In this document: positions 1-14,800 of the stretch, piece after piece
Layout: each line of letters starts with the position of its first letter
Numbering within the stretch: position 1 is the stretch's first letter
DNA from: Lutraria lutraria
Taxonomy: Eukaryota; Mollusca; Bivalvia; Venerida; Mactridae
Direction: 5' to 3'
Assembly (NCBI GenBank): GCA_964023205.1
Contig: OZ026844.1
Coordinates: 12,076,790-12,140,789 of the forward strand
Length of the DNA: 64,000 bases
Notes under the pieces: model-generated
What the model saw: only the letters and a program-made list of their open reading frames with translations
Told to the model about the DNA's origin: nothing
Database searches by the model: none
Program-made: the position numbers and the translations under genes

Positions 1-1451
1 GAATGTTTTCTTATCGTATATTAGGCTCTTATTGTTGCTTTTGTTTTAGATAAAACATTCATGGAAATACATGTACATGTGTGTGGTGTGACGGATACAA
101 CTTTTGTACGGCTAATTTTACCGAGTATAATGAACTGTAGTCAGCCAGAACTGGATGAAAGTGGAGAGAAGAACAGTTTAAGATATGACTTTCGATAAGC
201 AAAAACTTACATTCTGTATGGCATCCATTCAACATGACCCGGTATAGATGAAACGTCGGTGTACGGCACAAACGCAATTATCAGTCAGATATAGAAATAA
301 AACTCAGACATATTGTGATGGTTGATCTTAAATTGAATGTATAATATGTAAGCCATCAACTGCATGATGAAAAGTGAAATCTTTAATGAAATGGATATTC
401 TTTTCATGCGATTATATTGAAAATGTTGAAAAGTAGTCGTATAATTAAGTAATCTGACCAATATCTTAAGGGGAAGAAATTTATGGATTTAATATGAACA
501 TTCGTAAGTCGACAGACTATGTCTGCTATAAGTATAGATTCTATTGTTGGTATGGGACACAGACGTAAAATTAACGTACCACGTGTCATAATACGTGTCA
601 AATTTTGCCAGCCATTATTTACACAAACTATTACATTCTGTCTGGAGGGAGGCCATAAAATAAGCAACGACTATGTACATTCTAAATCTCTATTGTTCTC
701 TACCATAAAATGTAGAATAAACATGAAATATTTATGCCCAAATGCATAAATTGATCATTTGTCTAGATTCGTTCTGGTGTCGGCTTTACGTGGTTTTATT
801 CCCATCCGGTCTTTGTACAGAGCACAGAATACTGATTTTTAGTAGCGGCCAGACAATTTTCGATGATCAATGATTTTCGCTTACCGAATAATACTTTATA
901 TGGGAGAAAGAAGATAATTTTATTTATAGATAACATACACAATTTTGTGAGTACTGAGCTGTGCAAATGTAATCATCGCCAAATAATGGAAACATAGTAC
1001 TTCATTAAATAACGTTACCATTGCAACGAAATATATAACATCGATCAAGATACGTTACATCCGATACCAAGGAACTACAAGGAACGATATTTGTACACTA
1101 TAAATAGAGACATAGCGACAAAACAATCACTTCCATGAAATCAAATTCAATTAAAACACAATATAATCAAATTATGAACTCAACTCAGGGCTACTGATAA
1201 CCTTTATGGTTAGAAGTCATGAGTGTTTTTAAGCATCACATGAGTTGAATAACATACCGTACAACAAATTTACTGTATGGCAAATTCAAATATGTGAACT
1301 TATTCTGTGATTCATTTTCTGCGTAAAAAACACGAAAATTAAGCCCAACGAAAAGAAATGAAACCAAAGTATTCTGTGCAAATCATAAAACAAGTTCACA
1401 CATACATTAATGGTGCAAAATTTATCATCACTCAACGTGGCCAACAAGGAT
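1..1451. other. AT-rich noncoding DNA
   Basis: No recognisable coding exon, RNA gene or mobile element was seen. Short open frames on both strands have no domain signature and no consistent splice sites. Confidence 0.5.
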
Positions 1452-1766
1452 GATCGGTGGTCGAGTGGTAACACACTGGACAGTCCGACTTGGTTCCAAT
1501 CTCGGCTTCATCTTTAAATATTTCAGGAACGTTTTTGTAAGTGTCCCAATCCAACTACCGATCAATTAAAGAACTGTGTTAAGAAAATCACAGGAACGGA
1601 TGAGGCGTGTATCACGGTTTACACCAGACATGATAAAGAACCTGAACAAACTATTCGAAAGAAGTACGGATATAAAGTCCCATTTTTTCTGTTTCTCCTC
1701 CCTTGCCTTTAGGGCGACTCTGGCATGACCATAGCTGTCACATGAGCCGAGTAATAAATAAATAAC
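1452..1766 (+). mobile_element. tRNA-derived SINE, apparently full length
   Basis: The left end is tRNA-like: an A-box-like GGTCGAGTGGTAACACACTG near 1,458 and a B-box-like GGTTCCAATCTC near 1,492. The body contains ATATTTCAGGAACG, AACTACCGATC, GAAAATCACAGG and GTGTATCACGG, and the element ends with TAGCTGTC and an AATAAATAAATAA tail. The same body and tail modules recur on the minus strand at 35,536-35,725 and 42,582-42,788, and around both minisatellites (11,738-16,330 and 51,660-52,451), which supports a dispersed family. Tail-ended tRNA SINEs of this kind are known in molluscs (V-SINE or Meta-SINE groups), but I cannot assign the family by eye. It is not a functional tRNA gene, because the head does not close into a normal cloverleaf and runs on into the repeat body. 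Confidence 0.7.
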
Positions 1767-4700
1767 GTAGTCAACAGATGAACATACGAAGACGATCGTT
1801 GACTGTCTTTGTATTATTATTCTATCACCCATGTTTAGTGAAGTACATGGCGCAGAACATCATTCAGATTGATGTATTCAATGTTCAGGACCTGAAGAAC
1901 AAATCAGACAGGAAAATATAAACAAAGTTAAGCACGTGCCATTATGATACATTAAGTCATTAAGATCTGCAGCATTTGTAGTGCCTCGTATCTTGTCACA
2001 GCTATATTATGAATCATTCCCCAGAGACGAATCATTTCAACTATACTCCTTATTATGGTTGAATGGATTTATTGTGACAAACATATTTTATTATCTAAAA
2101 AATAAGAGCAGCACTGAAATAACAACAACAACAGCAGTAATAATAATAATAATGATGATAATGATAATAAAAAAGTTGAAAATAAGTGCAAAAAAATAAT
2201 AATAACAACAATGATTAAATAAAAAGTCTCGTTCTGATGGACATTACCTAGCAACTATCAAGCTCGCATAGCAATAAGACGTCCCAAAGACTCAATTGAA
2301 GGACAACAAAAACACTCTAGCAAGGAAGATATTAAATCAGGGAATCCATTCAGGCGAAGACAATCGTATTCCCTTCTCAGTTCACGTACGATCGTCAGGA
2401 TAACGACATTTTACGACAATCTGTCAACCTTTCCTAACGGCTTTTTGTGTGTTAAAATAAACACTTATTCTTGTAACAAGACTTGGAGACCTCATTAGAA
2501 ACCCGCTGTGTGTACATGAATACATTCCTAGCTATAGGACACTAGAACAATTTTAGCGTTTGTTCAGACACTCCTGGCGAGGGTACCGGTATTCTTGTTC
2601 AGGACCTCGCGAACAAAAGAGGTCAATAATATGCTTTGAATGTTAATTATCTTTAAGTACTTAATGAAGAATAGTTCTCCAAGAAAATGCAAGAAACAAG
2701 TACATCTCTGCACGTCGTCATTTCTGTATAAATTAAGGGCCATCTGGTGAGGTACCACGTGGTATAACAGTCAGTGTACAGAATTTGCAGACAGTTCAAC
2801 GACTTAAATCAAGCTTTTTTAAGATTGTAGAAGACATCTTGCGTCGGCCCTCACTGTGCTTGGTACCTGGATTGCTTCCCATTCAGTAAGCATTATTGTT
2901 CGGCGTGCTGTCTAAAAATTGCTTTTGAACCAATGAAAGTGTTTGATACAAACTCTTCAGCTGAAGTAGGAGTTTTCTCATTGGTTAAAAGCGTTGTTGT
3001 TATTTATTTGAAATGTCTGTCCAATAACATATAAGAAGTCAAACTTAGGTATCATGGTCACCTTTAATGAAAAACAGTTTAATTACCAAATTGAAATATA
3101 CATAAATTACATGTATAGAGAACTGGTTAAAAAGGAGTTGTTAAAGTAATGTGGTCTTGATATCTATATGGACGATATAAGTAAGACCAAAGTAAGTAAC
3201 CAACACCATGATCCCCAGTTAGTGTGACAAGACTGTATGTGAGCAATAGTGTTTCCTGAATTATTCCTTTTTGTTATTTTATTGGATTTGAAACATACTG
3301 TTCTAAAATTTAGTATTTCCGATTTCTGGACCATTCGTTTTTTCTAAGTATCTCGCAAAACATGCAACATGCAACGAGTAAGCCATTTCTAATTAAAATT
3401 CAATTAAGAATTAAGTCATTTAATCAAATGATTTTATGGCTATGGGTAAGTTGCAAACGTTCACCATGTCCAAGCTTGGCGCCGCACACAGTACACCGTG
3501 TGACTGATGTAGTCCCAGGAGATAATTTATTGTTTATACAAAACATTAGACCAATAAGCTGTCAAGTTTGAACCCTTCAAATGAGTTATCTTACCTTTAT
3601 AAACATATATCTAGCTAGGCGGGGAACGTATTTTCCATATACTGAAACCATCTTTCATCCAAGCCATGCAATATAGATGAAGGAAAGTTACTTTATTAAG
3701 ATCTACTCCGTCGCATAAAAACGCTCGTGGGTGAGCCTTAAGTGAACTTCAAACATAAGACAAGAAAGGAAATATAGAATAGTAGGACGAATTGCTTACG
3801 AACATCGTATGATACACTTGTCGACAGAAAGTGCGATTTGTGTCTCACTGAGAAATCTGGAGTGTAGACAAGGCTGCCTTATTGAATCGCTTTCTTTGCC
3901 GATTCTCGTTTTATCTTAGTCAATAGTCCCACATTTTGTAATCTAGAGAATGCACGAATACTAATCTCATTATTATATCAAACCATTATTTACATTCTGA
4001 TTAAAGCACATGTGTACGTACTTTTCGAACTTATCAGTAGATACATGTATTTATACATTCTCCAAGTTCGTATTAAACCAGGTACGTGTACTAACATGTT
4101 AATATACGTACCTGATTAAACTCAGCAAGTGTTGTCAAACGAAATATTTCTTTATTGATACTTTGTTGTTGGTGCTAGAGACTTACGTACACCATAAAGT
4201 ATATTATTACGATCTTGTTAGCTTACAACTGTATTTTATAGGTCAACATACCAGATTTGTAATATATGAAAAATGGCGTTCGCAGCGCACTATTTTGATT
4301 AGAAGATATAATCATTATTGAATAATTCAAACAGCAGTTCATTGTCTTTGCAAAGTCCTGAATATCTATCACATGGGACAAAGGAAATTAACAGTGTACA
4401 AACATAGCACATATAACATCAGCAATGATGCATAAGTCATTGACTGTAACCCCGAAACATTGTCATAAAATCATTGATCACGTCTGGGCTGACCATATAC
4501 ACGAAACGTTTCCTAAATTGATGAAACGTGGCTCTCCAATTACTCCGTAATAGGAATACAATGTCACACTTGACTTTCAATTAGACCATGTAGTCAATAA
4601 TGGACTTCCAATCACTTTTAATGTTCTCATTAACTGATTATTCAGGTCTCGCCACCAACAGCATCAATTACATCTCAGTCAGACCGTCCTTCATTGTAAT

Positions 4701-7700
4701 CAACGGGACGCCTGCAAAGTTATGTATAAAGTACAATATACGGTCACGTCCAGCCGCTGTTCACGCTGATGTTTGCAGTGCATGGGTAACATTGGGGACT
4801 AAAATATATAATCAAGAAAATTGCATTTCATTTACATTAGAAATCACTGTCCACTTCTAATTGACAATTTTACCTGATCGCGTCAAACACGCAAGAACGA
4901 ATGTGCTTAATTTTACGGTCACGAAATTCTTCCTAGAGTCAAGTCTGTGGTCTGAAGTAAGGTATTAATTCGATAATTGAAAGGAAAACGTGTACTTTTT
5001 ATAACTACGTACGTTAAACGTTATTAACAGTAAGTGCTACATTTGATAGCTTACATGTTATGTAAATTTCGAGATGTAAAATGCTCACCAGATGCCAAAT
5101 GACAACATGTAGAATTGATGTGTTTTATCATTCGTTTTTTATCACAGTCAAAGGAAAATATTCTACGACATTAAATCAATAATCATAATTCTTTGAATTG
5201 AACATTATCCCAAACTCTTTCAACATAATGTACCAGAATATCAAATTGAGGTCAAATAGCTAATTCACCCCAAACGTCCCTGTGCGACTTTATCTAGCAC
5301 CATCCCTCGTTCCTTCCAATTATTCTCCAATATATAAAACTAGTACATCGATTTAGTCCATCAAATATGACATTTCGTCGTGCATTTCTTATTAATGTGA
5401 CTTATCCATGAAAAATACAATTTCCTTGGCTCTTTACTGTGATTTTCGGTATAAATGTATTCATACATAAACCTCAATCAAGCTTAAAACCAAAATCTCA
5501 GTCATATGGTGAAGGCAATATACTTTATGACTGCATTTGTAGATTATTTTCAATCAAATACATACTGAATTAATAGAAAGTCGGGTCTCACAAAAACAGT
5601 CTAATATGTATTCATAAGTTATGGATTGGTGCATTAATTCAACTAATGTCTACTAGTCCGTTCTTAGTCGGTACGGCACCTTTACGAACTTTAGTCATTG
5701 ATTTCTAGTCAAATTCCACACATGCCCACGGACATGCAAGTATTAACGCATGCAAATCAAATTTTCTCAGCGAATCATTGGATTTAGACAGTGGTCAATC
5801 AAGGTCTAGTGATTACAATGGTTTCCGGTATTTTCTTGCCACTAGACACAGATTGATTTTACCGATTTGCTTTGACAATTAGTCGTATAATTAGGAAATA
5901 AGGGCAACCGTTAAACATGGAAAAGGACTTATGGCGGGGACGGTATGACGATGGCTTATTTCCGACATATACACGACTGTCACGTTCATGTATCATGTAT
6001 TTTATCGTATAGACATCTGATCAGCAATATGTTACCATAATCTACCAGCGAGTAGAATTATTTACCATAAATAGAAATATAACATCAGATATATGAGCTC
6101 ACGCACTTAAGATTACTATAGATTTCTTATACTCGCCAAATAAATCGAATTCATTATGAAGTCATTTAGTACCATTGTCAGGATGCAATATGTGAAGACT
6201 TAGTGCATGGTCCCTGTTCATTTATCACAAAACCCGATTAGTTCAGTCGCATAAGCACGTGACTTTTCAGCGCGACTTTTCAGCGCGATATTAAAGGCGA
6301 GCAAACAGTTTCTTCGTGGTATATGTAATACTTAGTTGTGTGAATGTGTACTTAGTTTTCAAATTCAATTTGCATTTTTTGGTAAATTACGAGTGTTAAA
6401 GGTAGAGGTCGTGTAGGCAAATCAGCAACAAATCATATATTCACACCTGAGCTTATTCCTAACATGTAGCTACACGACGTTTACCTTGTACAAATGTACG
6501 AAATAATAAATACAGCCACATGATCAAACGGACAGATACCCTCCATAAGAAATAGCTTTTCTTTTTCTAGACGAATTATACTTATGAGAATTAATTTATT
6601 ATAGCTGTTTGCGAGTATATAGTGTAGTGTCTATTACTAGTTTGGCTAATCCTAGCCATTTGATTGGCTAATGGGGATGACTGAATCTATTCATAGTTGA
6701 CAGGTAAGTAAATCATGGATAAGTTGTTGTTTGGCTATTAGAAGTTCAATGTGGTTGTATGATAGTGCTCAGATTTATGGTGAATTTGTTAGCATTTAGG
6801 GTATATTCTATTCGATTGATGTAGGGTATGATATTACCATGTGTTTGTGAACTATATACATAAATTTATTCATTTGTCAAATACTCATGATTGTCATTAT
6901 AATATGTGTTACTCATATCATATAAATATTTTAAACACTCCTTAATGGAGGATTGAATAAAATATACAGTTAATATCCTTTATGAAAAAAGCAACTTCGA
7001 ACAAAAAACATAAATCAATATGTTTCTTGTAATTCGTCAACCTATAATGTTTTGTTATAGTTTTTCTTGTTAATAATACTGTTTAAACTTGTGCTGAAAG
7101 AAATACGTTGAATTTCGTCTTCGAAATATTAAATGTATTAAATTGAGACTTGTAAAGCTCAATATGCGGAATATATTCTCTAGATCTGTCATTTATCATC
7201 CAGGCTAGATTTATTGTCTACTGTGTTTAATAATAATATGACATAAATGTAACCCTATCAAAGATACCAATCAAAATATCATAATTTGTTTGACATCCAC
7301 GACAACCGTGCGGTATACATTATGTCAAAGCGACTGACTGGAACCTTTAAGGGTCAAATAGGGTCCAGGTTGTATTCCTTCAATTTCCAATTATGTCAAT
7401 CACCTGCTCTAAATATTGATGTCACGTGTCTTGATTCGCGTTTATATCAGTGACACTGGTGCCAAGACTAAGCCTTAAGGCAGTTTATGCATGTTTTATT
7501 ACTACAACATTATAATTGCATCGTCGTGCATTACCATATATGGAGAGGCAACCGTGTCGACTATGATGTATGTTTTGTCTCCGGAAACTTCAATATCACT
7601 AGCCGTTTCGATCGAAACAACATAATCAACGGAATGAAATATTCGTCGAAAAATGTCACTTTCACTAATTTGGACCTTTCAATGATAACGTGAAAAAACT

Positions 7701-9718
7701 ATCACGTAATCTGAGACGTTAAAATTGGGAATTGAACAACTACTAAATGCATTTGTAACTCGTTTGTTGACAATTTTAAATTGTACCAAAAGTATTAACA
7801 GTGTCTATCCGAAGGAACAATTTCGTGCCACGTTGTATTTGACACATATAAATGACAACAATTTTCCTTTCATTTACGACTGCTTCCAAAAACGATTGGA
7901 ATTCCAATAATTAACACTGGGGTATTAAATTACGTTTATCACTTCTCTTTGTCAGAACCTAAAACGGAATAGTCTGTCAAAGATTGGTAAAAAGGCGTTT
8001 GTCATGTTTGGTATTGGACTCGTTATGACAGCTGGTTTTTAATTATGGGTAATGGAACATTACAGATAGACGGATAGAATTTTGGAGTTATTTCCAAATA
8101 TGGTATATGACATCACATAGGACGTATTTAGTAGTTGAATACATTTCCCAGATTAAATGAACACAACGTCTTTATAGCTCATTGTACGTGCTGAACAAGT
8201 TCCTTATATATAGCTATAGAGTTTATAATCCGACAAGCGGTACAGATTTGAGAGACATCCAAATGTCTTATTTTGGCACTACCATATCGACTATATTCAC
8301 TCACTTAATTAAACTCTTTGTTCGTTGGATTGCGCTTAAACTGATAAACAATTGACGCCTATATCTCGTTAGATTTGTATTTATCTTATGTATTAGCCGA
8401 TTGTCTCAATATCAAGTGAAGGTTTTAATATTGTTTTCACATCTATTTTCCACCATGAGATCTGTAGGCGCTTCATCTGATTGTTGAACGAGACCGTTCG
8501 GCATGGACCTCACTAAGAATACACACGGCGAATTTATTTGTCGTAGACAAACACCGCGTGGAATTTGAATGATTCAATTCTCCTTTTCTCTACCGGTACG
8601 CTGCCATTGTGTCTGGCTGAAAAGTGTTATATTTGAACAAATACAGACAAATTTCTCTTTAAGATTATAGAAACATATTTGACGAGTCATGTTCGCTCGT
8701 ACTTCATCAATCATTTTACGATAACGGATGTCGTCTATTCGGAATGCTTCTCAACTAGTCGGTGTGTTATCTGCTCAAGCGTTCGGTTGATGCCGACAAT
8801 TTCAGTGATCTATAACGCAGACGAAAAAATAATATAGATCTAAAAAATACTATATTTCTGTCGAATTGCATATTCGTTATTTGTTGAAGTCTATCTTAAC
8901 AAAACATTTGGGATTGTCGTGTGACAACAAGAAATAAAATTGATAAATTACATTAAACAACTATTAAGTCGTATGCATACAAATGAATTCTTGTAATTTT
9001 CGTGTGCACACACATTACAGAGTTTGTTTGTCATTTAACGGTATATCTTGCAGACAATATAAAATAAGAATTGAATATGTATCTGTCGCACAATAAATGA
9101 GAGCACATATCAAGTAAATCTAAAATATTGGTTAAACGATTTTGCCGGCAAACTCCGCTATTTCCATGTATACGTGTATGTAGGTATGAAATATCCGGAA
9201 ACAGTAATATGAATAAATCACGCAATATCTGAGCGGAAACGGATGAAGTGCGTTTATTCAAACAGTTCCGTTTTCATCTTCAAACAACATGTGGAAATCG
9301 GGTTTGCTCACGAACGTAAGTCATTTTACTAAAGGAGACATTTTCCTTAACAAATATATACACTAATTAAGAAATCAACATCTTTAGTAATTTATTTCGT
9401 AATGCAGGTACCAGAGCATTGCTGACATCAGCACGATTGGGTCTTTTCTTTTTTTCTTTTATCAATCAACATAGACAGTCATGCTATGTTTACCTTGCCG
9501 CTCAATGTGTATTGTACCACCGCCGTTACTGTTCGCTTGGTTCCCGATCTTCTCCATTTATTCCAGTGGAACATTTCAAGATTTTTGCGGAGATGCGAAG
9601 AGGTCCGTTATGGGTTTATGCGGTGAAGGAAGGTAATCTAAAGGTAATGTAAGGAGGCCAACTTGAAGTTAGTTTATACAAGATCCATTAAGTGGTCAAT
9701 GAAGAGGTACATTAAGGG
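1767..9718. other. Long AT-rich stretch without a recognised gene
   Basis: Open frames are all under 90 codons and show no signal peptide, membrane span, Cys pattern or flanking splice consensus that would support an exon. A 13-bp direct repeat (CTTTTCAGCGCGA twice, 6,263-6,289) and a CCATTTGATTGGCTAAT motif near 6,656, shared with about 39,285, are the only local features noted. Confidence 0.4.
2118..2215. repeat. Interrupted AAC/AAT/ATG microsatellite
   Basis: Runs of CAACAACAACAG, TAATAATAATAATAATGATG and related trinucleotides. They create low-complexity open frames on both strands (Leu-rich or Thr/Ile-rich) that should not be read as genes. Confidence 0.8.
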
Positions 9719-9898
9719 TTTATGCCAAAAGGTTCGTTAGGGGTTTATTCGTGTTACCCATTATATTAGATGATTTTGCGAGGAGTACCATTAGGGGTTT
9801 ATTCGTGTTACCTATATATTAGATGATTTTGCGAGGAGTACCATTATGGGTTTATTCGTGTTACCTATATATTAGATGATTTTGTGAGGAGTACGGGA
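9719..9898. repeat. Three-unit tandem repeat, period 53-54 bp
   Basis: The unit contains GGGTTTATTCGTGTTACC, then TTAGATGATTTTG and GAGGAGTAC. GGGTTTATTC recurs at 9,741, 9,795 and 9,848. The unit is unrelated to the 44-bp minisatellite. Confidence 0.8.
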
Positions 9899-11386
9899 GT
9901 TCCTGTTGTACAAATGTCTCCTTTATACATGTATGCGATTATTCTCCACATTCAAAGTTTGCAAAACGTCTGAAACAAACCGTCGTCAATATCACGACTT
10001 ATATATATATATATGGTATTAGTAATGGCTGAAATTCTTAAAAGGCCATTAACACCGAACACATCTGGTAAATTGTCAATGTTGTGTGTTATATACTGTA
10101 GATACAAATGGTCTCATAATGTAATCGTCCATAATCTAATAATATATACGTCTTGTATTATACAAGTTGTTTTCAAGGAGAAGTACCGTGGTGCTATTTC
10201 AGTTTTAGAGTATAAACGTTTGTTTTCAAGTAAAAGCTTTCTATACATTCATTTAATGGCTTAGTAAACCTATTAGAAGAAACAGAAGCACATGCTATAC
10301 CACAAAATTGCCGCATGATACAGAAAATTACAGAGGCTGAGGTATTCCGATCACCGATATCTTCTGTTATCATTATCAAGTTCCAATCCCGCATCCGTGG
10401 ACCGTCTAATATGTCGGAACTGTTTTCCTTTTTTCCGATCAAATTATCATATCCTGCGGTAATTGTATAATAGAAAATTCTCGGCGAAACAAAATCAAAT
10501 ACAGAACTGACCTTTTTGTCATTATTTGGTTACGGTCATGCAGTGACGACAACGATATCTTTGAATTTACTTCGAAAATGATTTCTGAGGATTAATTTGT
10601 GAAGTGCTATTTTGACAGGAGTTTAATAATTGCAACATTCTTGTTCATTTTATAGTTCTGTCAGATTTTCCTTGGTTTTAAAAATCCGTAAAATTTCACG
10701 CTATCTCACAAGAATTAAAAAAAAAAAACAACAAGAATTTCTCAGACCCGCACATAATCTGAAACTGATTTTTGCATTTAAAATGCAGTTCGATGAAATT
10801 TGAAAGCCGATATTGATTACAAAAGACAAGCGTTTTTACACAGAGATTGAGTTCCATTGGTGTCATGGGAACTATTTCTAAAAATTAGTTCCTCGTTTAT
10901 TTCTAAGTCCCTACTCAACTATCCCATCTCCCTATCTGGCTCGCCTTATATCTCCTGCATTTCCATCAAGGGACATATTTAGTTTGATATTTAATCCTGA
11001 AGAGGAAGAACCGAGAATCACTCACTATCAGTCTGTAACACGAACCAGTGCTTTCAATAGCGACAAAAAGAGTTATAAATGATTGGGTTTTTATTGAAGA
11101 AACCAAAAATTTAGAAGAGATAATTATCAGTGAATTTATATGAAATACTTCACCACAGACCAACCCTCACCTTTATTTTTTCTGTATTCTGCGTTCAGAC
11201 ATTTCGTGTACGGTAATATTAACATTGTGTAGTATGTATGGACGCATCTAGACTGGTTCCCGTTGACTTGTCTGTACAAAGCCTTTGGTGCACTGCAACA
11301 TGGAACAGGAACCAGTTTAGGAAGCATAGTGGTCATTGGTTGATTTAAAGTTGTTTTCAACGCAGAGCCATCAATTGACCAGGCTC
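9899..11386. other. AT-rich noncoding DNA up to the duplication edge
   Basis: A minus-strand open frame of 82 codons (10,194-10,442) and others nearby show no recognisable domain. Duplicated sequence begins at 11,387. Confidence 0.4.
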
Positions 11387-11737
11387 TTGGTGTTATTTCG
11401 TGCAGTCATGTAATTGTAGTGTTCATTACTTTATAGACAATCCAATGTCATGTTTGATGTGATACAATTCAGTTCATCTTCTAAATGGTATTAAGTACAC
11501 TGTATAGTATTCACAAAAACATCACATTTATTCAATGCAATATTGCTCGTTTTTCATGAAAACACGGATCTAAAACGTATTGTCACAGACATACTTCAAT
11601 AAAAAATAGATTGTGATGACCGTGTAATAAAACAATATCATGAATGTGTTTATTATTTATCTGTTAGGTCATTTCAGTCGGAAAATAGAGTAGGGAGGGA
11701 AGATACAGAAGTACTGGGCATTTAGAACTCTATTAAT

Positions 11738-11844
11738 TTTTATTACGAATAGTTTTCCTGGTTCTATATCGTGCCTGGTGATAAGCACCGATACACACTA
11801 AACATCTTACCTGTGATTTTCTAAACTCGATACATGGTTCGGTA
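11738..11844 (-). mobile_element. SINE body next to the large minisatellite
   Basis: Read on the minus strand it contains AACTACCGAACC, GAAAATCACAGG, GTGTATCGGTGCTTATCACC and GGCACGATATAGAACC, matching the SINE body at 1,540-1,650. It is the downstream half of a SINE whose tRNA-like head lies at 16,258-16,330. The minisatellite sits between the two halves. Confidence 0.75.
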
Positions 11845-14800
11845 GTTGTGATGGTGACACTGTAAAAGCGTCCCTGATATATCTGAAAGTTGTGATAGTG
11901 ACACTATAAAAGCGTCCCTGAAATATCTGAAAGTTGTGATGGTGACACTATAAAAGCGTCCCTGATATATCTGAAAGTTGTGATGGTGACACTGTAAAAG
12001 CGTCCCTGAAATATCTGAAAGTTGTGATGGTGACACTGTAAAAGCGTCCCTGATATATCTGAAAGTTGTGATGGTGACACTATAAAAGCGTTCCTGATAT
12101 ATCTGAAAGTTGTGATAGTGACACTATAAAAGCGTCCCTGAAATATCTGAAAGTTGTGATGGTGACACTGTAAAAGCGTCCCTGATATATATGAAAGTTG
12201 TGATGGTGACACTATAAAAGCGTCCCTGGTATATCTGAAAGTTGTGATGGTGACACTATAAAAGCGTCCCTGAAATATCTGAAAGTTGTGATGGTGACAC
12301 TGTAAAAGCGTCCCTGATATATCTGAAAGTTGTCCTGGTGACACTGTAAAAGCGTCCCTGATATATCTGAAAGTTGTGATGGTGACACTGTAAAAGCGTC
12401 CCTGAAATATCTGAAAGTTGTGATGGTGACACTGTAAAATTAAGCGTCCCTGAAATATCTGAAAGTTGTGATGGTGACACTGTAAAAGCGTCCCTGATAT
12501 ATCTGAAAGTTGTCATGGTGACACTATAAAAGCGTCCCTGATATATCTGAAAGTTGTGATAGTGACACTATAAATTAAGCGTCCCTGAAATATCTGAAAG
12601 TTGTGATGGTGACACTGTAAAAGCGTCCCTGATATATCTGAAAGTTGTCCTGGTGACACTGTAAAAGCGTCCCTGATATATCTGAAAGTTGTGATGGTGA
12701 CACTGTAAAAGCGTCCCTGATATATCTGAAAGTTGTGATGGTGACACTATAAAAGCGTCCCTGATATATCTGAAAGTTGTGATGGTGACACTATGAAAGC
12801 GTCCCTGAAATATCTGAAAGTTGTGATGGTGACACTGTAAAAGCGTCCCTGAAATATCTGAAAGTTGTGATGGTGACACTGTAAAAGCGTCCCTGATATA
12901 TCTGAAAGTTGTGATGGTGACACTATAAAAGCGTCCCTGATATATCTGAAAGTTGTGATAGTGACACTATAAAAGCGTCCCTGAAATATCTGAAAGTTGT
13001 GATGGTGACACTGTAAAAGCGTCCCTGATATATATGAAAGTTGTGATGGTGACACTATAAAAGCGTCCCTGGTATATCTGAAAGTTGTGATGGTGACACT
13101 ATAAAAGCGTCCCTGATATATCTGAAAGTTGTGATGGTGACACTGTAAAAGCGTCCCTGATATATCTGAAAGTTGTCCTGGTGACACTGTAAAAGCGTCC
13201 CTGATATATCTGAAAGTTGTGATGGTGACACTGTAAAAGCGTCCCTGATATATCTGAAAGTTGTGATGGTAACACTGTAAAAGCGTCCCTGAAATATCTG
13301 AAAGTTGTGATGGTGACACTGTAAAATTAAGCGTCCCTGAAATATCTGAAAGTTGTGATGGTGACACTGTAAAAGCGTCCCTGATATATCTGAAAGTTGT
13401 GATGGTGACACTATAAAAGCGTCCCTGATATATCTGAAAGTTGTGATAGTGACACTATAAATTAAGCGTCCCTGAAATATCTGAAAGTTGTGATGGTGAC
13501 ACAATAAAAGCGTCCCTGATATATCTGAAAGTTGTGATGGTGACACTGTAAAAGCGTCCCTGAAATATCTGAAAGTTGTGATGGTGACACTGAAAAGCGT
13601 CCCTGATATATCTGAAAGTTGTGATGGTGACACTGTAAAAGCGTCCCTGATATATCTGAAAGTTGTGATGGTGACACTGTAAAAGCGTCCCTGAAATATC
13701 TGAAAGTTGTGATGGTGACACTGTAAAATTAAGCGTCCCTGATATATCTGAAAGTTGTCATGGTGACACTGTAAAAGCGTCCCTGATATTTCTGAAAGTT
13801 GTCATGGTGACACTGTAAAAGCGTACCTGATATATCTGAAAGTTGTGATTGTGACACTGTAAAATTAAGCGTCCCTGATATATCTGAAAGTTGTGATGGT
13901 GACACTGTAAAAGCGTCCCTGAAATATCTGAAAGTTGTGATGGTGACACTGTAAAATTAGGCGTCCCTGAAATATCTGAAAGTTGTGATGGTGACACTGT
14001 AAAAGCGTCCCTGAAATATCTGAAAGTTGTGACGGTGACACTGTAAAAGCGTCCCTGAAATATATGAAAGTTGTGATGGTGACACTGTAAAATTAAGCGT
14101 CCCTGATATATCTGAAAGTTGTGATGGTGACACTGTAAAATTAGGCGTCCCTGATATATCTGAAGGTTGTGATGGTGACTCTGTAAAAGTGTCCCTGAAA
14201 TATCTGAAAGTTGTGATGGTGACACTGTAAAAGCGTCCCTGATGTATCTGAAAGTTGTGATTGTGACACTGTAAAATTAAGCGTCCCTGATATATCTGAA
14301 AATTGTGATGGTGACACTGTTAAAGCGTCCCTGAAATATCTGAAAGTTGTGACGGTGACACTGAAAAATTAGGCGTCCCTGAAATATCTGAAAGTTGTGA
14401 TGGTGACACTGTAAAAGCGTCCCTGAAATATCTGAAAGTTGTGACGGTGACACTGTAAAAGCGTCCCTGAAATATCTGAAAGTTGTGATGGTGACACTGT
14501 AAAATTAAGCGTCCCTGATATATCTGAAAGTTGTGATGGTGACACTGTAAAATTAGGCGTCCCTGATATATCTGAAGGTTGTGATGGTGACACTGTAAAA
14601 GCGTCCCTGAAATATCTGAAAGTTGTGATGGTGACACTGTAAAATTAAGCGTCCCTGATATATCTGAAAGTTGTGATGGTGACACTGTAAAATTAGGCGT
14701 CCCTGATATATCTGAAGGTTGTGATGGTGACACTGTAAAAGCGTCCCTGATATATCTGAAAGTTGTGATGGTGACACTGTAAAAGCGTCCCTGAAATATC

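Noticed and set aside
1452..1525. tRNA gene at the SINE head
   Set aside because: A- and B-box-like motifs exist, but no full cloverleaf is seen and the sequence continues into a repeat body shared with other copies.
2069..2254. Leu-rich ORF resembling a membrane segment
   Set aside because: Encoded by an AAC/AAT microsatellite, low complexity only.
10194..10442. 82-codon minus-strand ORF
   Set aside because: No recognised domain, no splice sites and no duplicate to test conservation.
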